From an uncultured Hyphomicrobiales bacterium (GTDB taxonomy: Bacteria; Pseudomonadota; Alphaproteobacteria; Rhizobiales; Beijerinckiaceae): 7,955 nt of DNA. How positions within the stretch are numbered: the stretch's first letter is position 1; every line of letters begins with the position of its first letter. The DNA lies in NCBI GenBank assembly GCA_903932565.1, contig CAIZGQ010000859.1:1-7955 (forward strand), in the 5' to 3' direction. Position numbers and translations under genes: made by a program. Positions 1 through 5,424 of the stretch are shown here, in pieces. The notes under the pieces are model-generated. The model ran no database searches. It was given only the letters and a program-made list of their open reading frames with translations, and was not told the DNA's origin.

Positions 1-2
1 AC

Positions 3-38
3 ACCCTCCTCGCCCATGCTGCAGGCCGCTTCGACTGA
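3..38 (+). CDS. Possible 3' end of a plus-strand gene entering from the left (partial)
   Basis: Read from base 3, this frame gives TLLAHAAGRFD and then TGA at 36-38. Eight of the 11 sense codons end in C, like the real genes of this window. A strong bidirectional terminator begins 25 bases after the stop, which fits a gene converging on the minus-strand lipid-transport cluster. Eleven residues are too few to name a family, and the other two plus frames also lack stops here, so the frame choice rests on codon pattern and terminator spacing alone. Confidence 0.3.
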   Translation, partial: TLLAHAAGRFD

Positions 39-63
39 CGGTGGTCGGCCAAGCAGGACAAAC

Positions 64-93
64 AAAAGGCCGTATCCAGGATGCGGCCTTTTT
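64..93. terminator. Bidirectional rho-independent terminator
   Basis: The arms are AAAAGGCCGTAT (64-75) and ATGCGGCCTTTT (81-92), pairing over 12 positions with one G-U wobble around a CCAGG loop. On the plus strand the stem runs into TTTTT (89-93). On the minus strand the complementary arm ends in TTTTGTTTGT. It can therefore stop transcription both of the minus-strand cluster, whose last stop codon is about 38 bases away, and of a gene entering from the left. The structure was read by eye; no folding energy was computed. Confidence 0.85.
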
Positions 94-130
94 ATATTCG
101 CAGGTCAAGAAAGTCTGACGTCGGGAATGA

Positions 131-733
131 TCAAACCCGGGTGCGCGTCCACCCGACAATCTGTGTCAGGACTGGTGCCAACGCTGCATCCAGCGCGTTG
201 GCTGCGACTGCCCCATCCGCCGCACTGCCCGGCACGCGGGATGTGAAGATTTGGCCCGCGATGATGCGGCCGGATCGATCACCAACGAGCTTGACCCCGA
301 CTTCCACGACAGCCTCACCGGTCTGCGCATCAATCTCAAAGCGGCGAATGTCGAGCAAAAGCTTGTAGTCCGCGGTCAGACCGTCTTGCGGCCGTCCAAC
401 GGAACGCATGAGATGGGCGTTTTCAAACGTCTGGATCAACCGGGCCTGCACAAGTTGCGGCAGGCGCTGCGTCCATTGCGCACCCTTCAGATAGGCGACA
501 CTGTCGGCTGCGGTGCGCACAACAATGCGGTCCGAATCTGTAGGCGCTGTCGCACTGGGCTCGGCCACAACCAGCATGCGGCTGGAGGCGCGACTTCCCC
601 CACCCGCCGTGACAGCGGACAGATCAAAGGTGGATGGTGGCGCAGAACTGCAGGCCGCAAGAGCCAGAAACGCAGCGGAGGCCAGAAAAGGGCGCAGCAG
701 ATTGCCAGTCGTCAACAGCTGGTTCAGCCGCAC
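131..733 (-). CDS. ABC-type transport auxiliary lipoprotein (PqiC/ABC_trans_aux family) of the MCE system
   Basis: This is a predicted lipoprotein partner of the MCE lipid transporter, expected to be anchored in the outer membrane facing the periplasm. From a GTG start at 733 it is 200 residues. It begins with a short basic region, then a hydrophobic stretch ending in the lipobox LAAC, so Cys28 would be lipidated and become the mature N-terminus; the following SSAPPSTFDL is a typical flexible linker. The segment YLKGAQWTQRLPQLVQARL fits the ABC_trans_aux/PqiC pattern (Y-x4-W-x4-P-x-LVQ-x2-L). It is the last gene of the cluster, downstream of the mlaD-like gene, a position where this lipoprotein family is often found. 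The frame is open to another GTG at 823, which would give 230 residues, but the extra 30 are Arg/Ser/Leu-rich, do not look coding and would bury the signal peptide. Neither start has a clear ribosome binding site. The family call is good; the exact start is uncertain. Confidence 0.82.
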   Translation of the reverse strand: MRLNQLLTTGNLLRPFLASAAFLALAACSSAPPSTFDLSAVTAGGGSRASSRMLVVAEPSATAPTDSDRIVVRTAADSVAYLKGAQWTQRLPQLVQARLIQTFENAHLMRSVGRPQDGLTADYKLLLDIRRFEIDAQTGEAVVEVGVKLVGDRSGRIIAGQIFTSRVPGSAADGAVAANALDAALAPVLTQIVGWTRTRV

Positions 734-835
734 GCCTGTGAGGCCGGACGTACCTTCAGCTCGGCGGAGCGACGGCAAGCGGCGTGAACTTCGAACACGA
801 GGCAAAGGCAAGGACAAACGCACCCAAGTGGTTAG

Positions 836-875
836 ATTGTTTCAAACAATAGCCGAGTTTTGCTGCAAGTGACAG
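836..875 (-). promoter_or_regulatory. Candidate promoter with overlapping palindromic operator ahead of the lipoprotein gene
   Basis: The plus-strand bases ATTGTTTCAAACAAT (836-850) form a perfect inverted repeat of 7-base arms around one central base. On the minus strand a possible -10 TATTGT (846-851) and -35 CTGTCA (870-875), each 4 of 6 to consensus, lie 18 bases apart, so the palindrome would overlap the -10 and the start of transcription, the classic place for a repressor. It lies in the 237-base gap between the mlaD-like gene and the lipoprotein start. The palindrome is seen directly; the promoter and its regulation are inferred. Confidence 0.4.
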
Positions 876-970
876 GACGGAGACTACCCAAGGACGCCAA
901 CACGCAAGACGGCGCCCCAGAAAATCCGCCTCTGTTGCTCAAACACGCCGCGTCTCCACGGTCCAGAAAG

Positions 971-1852
971 CTATTTGCCGTTGTATTCCGGAATCTCAGG
1001 CTTGGGGCCCAACAACAATTGCTGCGGGTTGCGCTGCAATGAGCGCACGGTGCGGTTCAGTTCGTCCAAGGTGCGCTTTCCGTCTGCCGCAAGGGACTGA
1101 TAATCCCGCAAACCGGAATTGCTGAACTTGCCAAGACCATCGGCGATATCTTTGGACCGCTTGTCGAGATTGTCTGCCAGCCGCTTGAAGGCAGCCGCTG
1201 CGTCATTGGCCTGCCCCAGCAACTCGCGCGCGCCGGGTTGGTTCAACATCGTTTGAGCCGAGTCGAGAACCTTGTTCAATCCATCGGCCGAGGTTGCCAG
1301 GCGCTGGGTCAACACATCAGCATTCTTCACCGTGTCCGTGATCAGCGCAGAATTGTCTTTCAGCAACGCGTTCGCGGTCTCAAGAATCGTATCCACCTTG
1401 GCGGACAGCTTCTGCAGGCTTTCAACGATATTCTGGAAATCCGACCGGTCTGCCTGGATGGTTGGCGGATTGTCGATGGGCCCGGCCAAGGCCTTGGTAT
1501 CCGTGCCACCGCCGGTGAGCGCGACCGACGCCACGCCTGTCAGGCCCTGATATTCCAACCGGGCACGCGTGTCGGTTTTTACCGGCGTGCGCTCAGCCAC
1601 CTCAATGTTGGCAACGACCTGGTTGGGGTCTTCGCCCAGATCAACGCCCTTCACTTCGCCCACACGAAGTCCGTTGAAGGTCACCATCGATCCGCTGGAT
1701 AGGCCGGACACCGAGCTTGTGAACACAAGGCGGTAGGCCTTGCGCGCGGACTGCTTCGAGCTGCCGGAAAACCACGCAACAAAGCTCAGCGCCGCCAGCA
1801 CAACGGCCAGCGTGAACGCACCGATCACGGCAAAATTGGCCCGGGTTTCCAT
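971..1852 (-). CDS. mlaD: MlaD-like MCE-domain protein with extended helical C-terminus
   Basis: This is the substrate-binding MCE subunit of an inner-membrane lipid ABC transporter: anchored in the inner membrane, it forms a ring in the periplasm above MlaE. It is 293 residues. Residues 7-28 are a single membrane-spanning helix. Residues about 38-116 are the MCE domain, with the typical pattern VSGLSSGSMVTFNGLRVGEV and, later, YQGLTGVASVALTGG. From about 138 to 276 the chain is helix- and coiled-coil-like, rich in Leu, Ala, Asp and Lys, and it ends in NPQQLLLGPKPEIPEYNGK. E. coli MlaD is only about 183 residues, so the long C-terminal helix is an extension that may build a tunnel towards the outer membrane. 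The start METRANF is typical of the family, and a GGA lies 8 bases before the ATG. It follows mlaF after a 125-base gap. Confidence 0.93.
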   Translation of the reverse strand: METRANFAVIGAFTLAVVLAALSFVAWFSGSSKQSARKAYRLVFTSSVSGLSSGSMVTFNGLRVGEVKGVDLGEDPNQVVANIEVAERTPVKTDTRARLEYQGLTGVASVALTGGGTDTKALAGPIDNPPTIQADRSDFQNIVESLQKLSAKVDTILETANALLKDNSALITDTVKNADVLTQRLATSADGLNKVLDSAQTMLNQPGARELLGQANDAAAAFKRLADNLDKRSKDIADGLGKFSNSGLRDYQSLAADGKRTLDELNRTVRSLQRNPQQLLLGPKPEIPEYNGK

Positions 1853-1977
1853 AAAATGCGTCCATTCGGCTGCGCTCGTCGCACAACCCCTTCTGCCAGA
1901 GAGCTACCCTCACCATCCATCAACGTCAATTCAAGCGGCATTACGACGGCGCTTCAAGGGTTTGTTCTTCACGCCAG

Positions 1978-2790
1978 CTAGACAGCGCCGACGACCAACC
2001 GGCGCGCGCGCTCGCCGTGGAAGTAAGATTTCAACCAGGGATGTTCACTTTTGAGAAGCTCAGCCACCGGCCCAACAGCAATGACCTTCTTATCTGCCAG
2101 CGCTGCAATCCGATCACATATCGAATATAGCGAATCGAGATCGTGGGTGACCATAAACACCGTCAAACCAAGCGTCTTTTGAAGGGTGCGGATCAACTCA
2201 TCGAATTCAGCCGCGCCAATCGGATCAAGTCCCGAGGTCGGCTCGTCGAGAAACACGATCTCGGGATCCAGCGACAGCGCACGTGCCAAAGCCGCGCGCT
2301 TGATCATGCCGCCCGACAATTCGGAGGGAAACTTATCGGCCGCATCTGGCCGCAAACCCACGAGCTCGATCTTCAGCATGGCAAGCTCGTCCATCAACGG
2401 CTGCGAGAGACTGAGATATTCGCGCATTGGCACTTGAATGTTCTGCCGCACGGTCAAGCCGGAAAACAAGGCGCCTTGCTGGAACAGCACACCCCAGCGG
2501 CGCTCAACAAGCCGCCGCTGTTGGATATCAAGGCCATCAATCTTCTGGCCGAAGACTTCAATGGTGCCGGACCGCTGCGTGATAAGCCCCAAAATCGTAC
2601 GCGTCAGGACGGACTTGCCCGTCCCCGAGCCGCCCACAAAGCCAAGAACCTCGCCTGCCATCACTTCAAGATCAAGATGATCCAGAATGATCTTCGTGCC
2701 AAAGCCGACCTGCAAATCCTTGACGCGGATGATCGGCTGGCCCGGCTTGATGATCTTCTGCGTGGAAGCACTGGGCTTGCGAGCTTTCAT
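1978..2790 (-). CDS. mlaF: MlaF-type ATP-binding protein of the lipid ABC transporter
   Basis: This is the cytoplasmic ATPase that powers the MlaE permease. It is 270 residues, about the usual length for MlaF. All ABC motifs are intact: Walker A GGSGTGKS (53-60), Q-loop Gln104 in VLFQQGALF, signature LSGGM (158-162), Walker B IVFLDEP with catalytic Glu183, D-loop SGLD, and H-loop His216. QQGALFSGLTVRQNI and the C-terminal HPWLKSYFHGERAR are characteristic of the MlaF/Ttg2A branch rather than of amino-acid importers. The first 15 or so residues are a basic, low-complexity leader before the ATPase fold. It starts 17 bases after the mlaE stop, with CGGATC as a ribosome binding site 6 bases before the ATG, so the two are almost certainly cotranscribed and presumably cotranslated at matched levels. 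Confidence 0.96.
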   Translation of the reverse strand: MKARKPSASTQKIIKPGQPIIRVKDLQVGFGTKIILDHLDLEVMAGEVLGFVGGSGTGKSVLTRTILGLITQRSGTIEVFGQKIDGLDIQQRRLVERRWGVLFQQGALFSGLTVRQNIQVPMREYLSLSQPLMDELAMLKIELVGLRPDAADKFPSELSGGMIKRAALARALSLDPEIVFLDEPTSGLDPIGAAEFDELIRTLQKTLGLTVFMVTHDLDSLYSICDRIAALADKKVIAVGPVAELLKSEHPWLKSYFHGERARRLVVGAV

Positions 2791-2807
2791 CTTTGATCCG
2801 CCGTGGC

Positions 2808-3938
2808 CTAGTAATTCACATAGGCGAAGAACATCGCAAATATGCCGTCGACCAAAATGACCATGAAGATCGATTTCACCACCGACGTGGTCACGTGCTG
2901 GCCGAGCGATTCAGCGGAGCCTTCAACCGCAAAGCCTTCCATCGATGAGATCATGCCAATCACCAGCGCCATCACGGGGGCCTTGATCAGACCCACAAGA
3001 AACGTGTTGATGGCGATGGCATCCTTGAGGCGCGTCAGGAAAATCTCAGGGCTTATGTTGCCATAGGCCCACGCCACCACGAGACCACCAAAAATGGCAG
3101 ACAGGTCCGCCAGAAACGTCAGAAGTGGCAAGGCGATCAGCAGCGCGATCAAGCGCGGCATGATGAGAACCTGAACAGGATCAAGACCCATCACGCGCAA
3201 GGCATCAATTTCCTCGCGCATTTTCATCGAGCCGATTTCAGCGGTGATCGCAGAACCCGAGCGACCTGCAATCATGATGGAGGTGAGCAACACCGCGAGT
3301 TCGCGCAGCACCAGGATACCGATGAGATCAACCGTGAATGTGGCCGCGCCAAACCGTTTCAACTGAAACAAGCCCTGCTGGGCGACGATACAACCGACAA
3401 GAAAGTTGATCAGCGCAATAATCGGCAAGGCGCGCAGGCCGAAGTTTTCAATGTGGTAGACGATGGATGTCATGCGCAGGCGCTTGGGATGGAGCACCAT
3501 GCCACCCAGAGAGCTCACGATCTGGCCGAGAAAATCAACGCCCTTGTAGATATCCTTGCCGACCATCACCATGGTTGAGCCCACGTCGACCAGAAGGTCC
3601 ACAATCGCAGAGGTCGGCCGCGCAACCGGTTCATCAAATGTGCGGAAGTGGGCTTCCTTCAAAAGAATCTGATGTTCCGGCGTGACACCTTGATAATCGA
3701 TTGTGACGCCGTGCGATTTGAGATCAGCGCCAGCACGGTCGATAAGCCACGCCCCTGCCGTATCCAGCCGCTCCAAGCCTGAGAGATCGAAGGCGACCTG
3801 CTTGGCTCCCACGGCTTCCTCCAGAAGCTGCTTCGCCTGCGTTTCAATCACCTTGGACGCGCCAATAGTCCAGCTGCCCTTCAGCGTGAACTGAAAGGAT
3901 GGCCCGTTGCGCGCGGTCTCAAATTCAGGTGCCATCAT
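2808..3938 (-). CDS. mlaE: STAS-MlaE fusion permease of the lipid ABC transporter
   Basis: This is the inner-membrane permease of the MCE/Mla transporter. It is 376 residues from ATG 3938, against about 260 for E. coli MlaE. The first 110 or so residues form a STAS domain; LSGLERLDTAG carries the D-T-A-G loop of MlaB-like proteins. The rest is a full MlaE domain with about five hydrophobic helices (roughly 170-190, 200-225, 260-290, 310-330 and 355-375). It includes the family hallmark GRSGSAITAEIGSMKMREEID, followed by ALRVMGLDP, which is the part that contacts the ATPase. MlaB and MlaE, separate in E. coli, are thus one polypeptide. It is the first gene of the transporter set, 60 bases after the rhodanese stop. 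An in-frame GTG at 3953 would add five residues and an ATG at 3935 would remove one; none of the three has a convincing ribosome binding site. Confidence 0.95.
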   Translation of the reverse strand: MMAPEFETARNGPSFQFTLKGSWTIGASKVIETQAKQLLEEAVGAKQVAFDLSGLERLDTAGAWLIDRAGADLKSHGVTIDYQGVTPEHQILLKEAHFRTFDEPVARPTSAIVDLLVDVGSTMVMVGKDIYKGVDFLGQIVSSLGGMVLHPKRLRMTSIVYHIENFGLRALPIIALINFLVGCIVAQQGLFQLKRFGAATFTVDLIGILVLRELAVLLTSIMIAGRSGSAITAEIGSMKMREEIDALRVMGLDPVQVLIMPRLIALLIALPLLTFLADLSAIFGGLVVAWAYGNISPEIFLTRLKDAIAINTFLVGLIKAPVMALVIGMISSMEGFAVEGSAESLGQHVTTSVVKSIFMVILVDGIFAMFFAYVNY

Positions 3939-3958
3939 GCCATGGGTGTACACTGTTC

Positions 3959-3971
3959 ACGCAACTTGCGT
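3959..3971. repeat. Short perfect inverted repeat upstream of mlaE
   Basis: ACGCAACTTGCGT is a 13-base inverted repeat with 6-base arms around a central C. It sits in the 60-base gap between the rhodanese stop and the mlaE start, about 20 bases before the mlaE start codon. It could be an operator or a small hairpin. There is no T-tract, so it is not an intrinsic terminator, and I see no good promoter hexamers beside it. Confidence 0.4.
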
Positions 3972-3998
3972 CGAGGCGCGTGGCGGCGTGGGCGGCCT

Positions 3999-4322
3999 TC
4001 AATCGCGAGCGATTGGCTCACCGGCATTGCGCCAATCCTGAAAGCTGCCCTCGTAATGGGCGTTGACGTCCGTGCGTCCGCCCGCATGGGCCGCCTGCAG
4101 CGCCATCAAGGTGCGTTTGCCGGAATTGCACTGAAACACGATTTTCTTCTGTGAGGGGGCAGGCAAATCAGCCGCGTCAAACGTCGACAGTGGCATCAGC
4201 ACTGCGCCGTCAATATGGCCAGCTGCCCATTCGTGCGGCTCGCGTACATCGATCAAAATGATCGAGTCATCCGCAAGGCCCTGCTTCACCTCATCACGGG
4301 TGACATTTTCCACTTCCGACAT
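3999..4322 (-). CDS. Single-domain rhodanese-like sulfurtransferase
   Basis: This is a small cytoplasmic rhodanese-fold protein that probably carries persulfide sulfur on its active-site Cys; substrate and partner are unknown. It is 107 residues from ATG 4322, which has a strong ribosome binding site (GGAAGGA, 6 bases upstream). An in-frame start at 4421 would add 33 non-family residues and is rejected. The core motif IDVREPHEWAAGHIDGAVLMPL (24-45) matches the first conserved rhodanese signature. The active-site loop CNSGKR has Cys65 and Arg70, as in the GlpE/PspE type, so it should be catalytically competent. No signal peptide is present. It lies between mutM and mlaE on the same strand: 123 bases after mutM with hairpins in the gap, and 60 bases before mlaE, so cotranscription with mlaE is possible. 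It may serve general sulfur trafficking; no link to lipid transport is shown. Confidence 0.92.
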   Translation of the reverse strand: MSEVENVTRDEVKQGLADDSIILIDVREPHEWAAGHIDGAVLMPLSTFDAADLPAPSQKKIVFQCNSGKRTLMALQAAHAGGRTDVNAHYEGSFQDWRNAGEPIARD

Positions 4323-4383
4323 GCCCGATCCTTCCGAAATCTGCTCAACAAGCCTGTTCAAACCACCTTGACCGATTTGCCAA

Positions 4384-4411
4384 CATCGAGCCACTGGCAA
4401 GTGCCTCGATG
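4384..4411. repeat. 28-base hairpin in the mutM-rhodanese gap
   Basis: Arms 4384-4395 and 4400-4411 (CATCGAGCCACT and AGTGCCTCGATG on the plus strand) pair over 12 positions with one mismatch, leaving a four-base GGCA loop. No T-tract follows on either strand, so it is not a standard intrinsic terminator. In minus-strand RNA it lies after the mutM stop and 61 bases before the rhodanese start. A second pairing, TTGCCA (4377-4382) with TGGCAA (4395-4400), would compete with it. It could be an RNA processing or stability element, a weak attenuator, or a dispersed repeat. Confidence 0.55.
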
Positions 4412-4421
4412 CGTGCCTCAA

Positions 4422-4439
4422 GACGTCGATCCGGACGTC
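4422..4439. repeat. Small inverted repeat just after mutM
   Basis: Two copies of the palindrome GACGTC (4422-4427 and 4434-4439) are separated by GATCCG, so they can form a 6-base stem with a 6-base loop. It begins 6 bases downstream of the mutM stop codon on the minus strand. It has no T-tract. With the larger hairpin at 4384-4411 it makes the gap unusually structured. Confidence 0.4.
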
Positions 4440-4445
4440 ACCGGT

Positions 4446-5324
4446 CTACTTCTGGCACGTGCTGCAATAAAAGGTGGAGCGGCCTGACTGCACAATGCGC
4501 CGAACGATACTGCCACAGCCGGGATTGAGGCAGGGCTCCCCCTCCCTGTCATAAACGCGAAAGGTGTGCTGGAAATAGCCCAGCGTGCCATCGGTCTGGC
4601 GATGGTCGCGCAGGCTTGACCCACCCGCCGCCACTGCCTCCTCCAACACGTCGCGGATGACTTGTGCCAGCAGCGCAGCGCGGGGGCTACCGCCCTTCTT
4701 CGGGCTGATTGTGCCAGCCTTGCGGCGCGGCGAGAGGTGCGCCCGGTGCAAAGATTCGCAGACATAAATGTTGCCAAGTCCAGCAACGAGACGCTGGTCA
4801 AGCAGCGCAGCCTTCAGCGGGGCCGCCTTGCCTGCAAACAGACGCGACAGCGCCTCCCCATTGAGCTCGTTGCCAAGCGGCTCGATGCCGATACCAGCAA
4901 ACAGCGGATGCTCTCCCAGCGAAGCTCGCGGGATCAGATCCATGAAGCCGAAGCGACGCGGATCGTTGTAGACGATCGCCGTGCCATTTGAGAGGTGGAA
5001 CACCACATGGTCATGGGTGCCAGCGGGACCGCGCGGATGCACAAAGACACCGGGCGTCGAAGCCCCCTCTGACGTCTCGATGCGGAACGAGCCGGACATG
5101 CCCAGGTGCATCACCAGCACAGTGCCATCGTCGAGATCAGCCAGCAGATATTTTGCGCGACGCGCCAGCCCTTCGATCCGGCGTCCGCTCAGCCGTGCGA
5201 CAAAGTTATCCGGAAATGGAAAGCGCAGGTTTTCGCGCCGCCGCTCAACGCCATCGATCACAGCCCCCACCATGGCGGGCGCAAGGCCGCGGCAAACAGT
5301 TTCAACTTCGGGAAGTTCGGGCAT
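4446..5324 (-). CDS. mutM: Formamidopyrimidine-DNA glycosylase (8-oxoguanine DNA glycosylase/AP lyase)
   Basis: This is a base-excision repair enzyme that removes 8-oxoguanine and ring-opened purines and then cleaves the abasic site by beta/delta elimination. It is 292 residues against 269 in E. coli; the extra length is mainly a loop near 84-100 and the spacing around the zinc finger. The start is fixed by MPELPEVETV: after Met removal Pro2 is the Schiff-base nucleophile and Glu3 the acid. Other visible features are the beta-hairpin Lys58 (RRAKYLL), the HLGMSG and DPRRFG loops (74-79, 121-126) that probe and fill the helix, and the helix-two-turn-helix with its binding Lys171, KAALLDQRLVAGLGNIYVCES. 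The C-terminal zinc finger has Cys265, Cys270, Cys287 and Cys290; the first pair is spaced C-x4-C rather than C-x2-C. An upstream in-frame start at 5549 overlaps ubiE and is not real. No clear ribosome binding site precedes the ATG. It is divergent from ubiE across 100 bases. Confidence 0.97.
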   Translation of the reverse strand: MPELPEVETVCRGLAPAMVGAVIDGVERRRENLRFPFPDNFVARLSGRRIEGLARRAKYLLADLDDGTVLVMHLGMSGSFRIETSEGASTPGVFVHPRGPAGTHDHVVFHLSNGTAIVYNDPRRFGFMDLIPRASLGEHPLFAGIGIEPLGNELNGEALSRLFAGKAAPLKAALLDQRLVAGLGNIYVCESLHRAHLSPRRKAGTISPKKGGSPRAALLAQVIRDVLEEAVAAGGSSLRDHRQTDGTLGYFQHTFRVYDREGEPCLNPGCGSIVRRIVQSGRSTFYCSTCQK

Positions 5325-5362
5325 CGGTTGGGAGATCGCTGAGGTCGGAGGAGCTGCGGCTT

Positions 5363-5376
5363 TGGCTACATAGCCA
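5363..5376. promoter_or_regulatory. Perfect inverted repeat in the mutM/ubiE divergent intergenic region (candidate operator)
   Basis: TGGCTACATAGCCA is a perfect inverted repeat with 6-base arms around a central CA. It sits mid-way in the 100-base region between the divergent starts of mutM (5324) and ubiE (5425), about 40 and 50 bases from the two start codons. Here a regulator could affect both genes. I found no convincing -35/-10 pair on either strand in this region, so the promoters themselves are not called. Regulatory function is inferred from position and symmetry only. Confidence 0.4.
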
Positions 5377-5424
5377 TCCTGTGAGTTGGGCGCTATGGTC
5401 CGCGCGATCTGGAGATCGACCGAT

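Noticed and set aside
860..1042. 60-codon plus-strand frame across the lipoprotein-mlaD gap
   Set aside because: It runs into the antisense of mlaD, lacks a ribosome binding site and shows no family resemblance.
1868..1888. Weak hairpin (8 positions, two G-U pairs) just before mlaD in the 125-base mlaF-mlaD gap
   Set aside because: Short, wobble-dependent and without a T-tract; likely by chance in GC-rich sequence. The rest of this gap shows no clear promoter.
1834..1917. Short minus-strand frame MDGEGSSLAEG... overlapping the mlaD start
   Set aside because: Only about 30 codons, no ribosome binding site, and it overlaps mlaD in another frame; a leader peptide cannot be supported.
2143..2796. 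217-codon plus-strand frame opposite mlaF
   Set aside because: It overlaps the intact ATPase gene on the other strand; its His/Arg/Gln-rich translation matches no family I know.
4323..4421. N-terminal extension of the rhodanese by 33 residues
   Set aside because: The extension is coded across the hairpin region and is not rhodanese-like, while ATG 4322 has a strong ribosome binding site.
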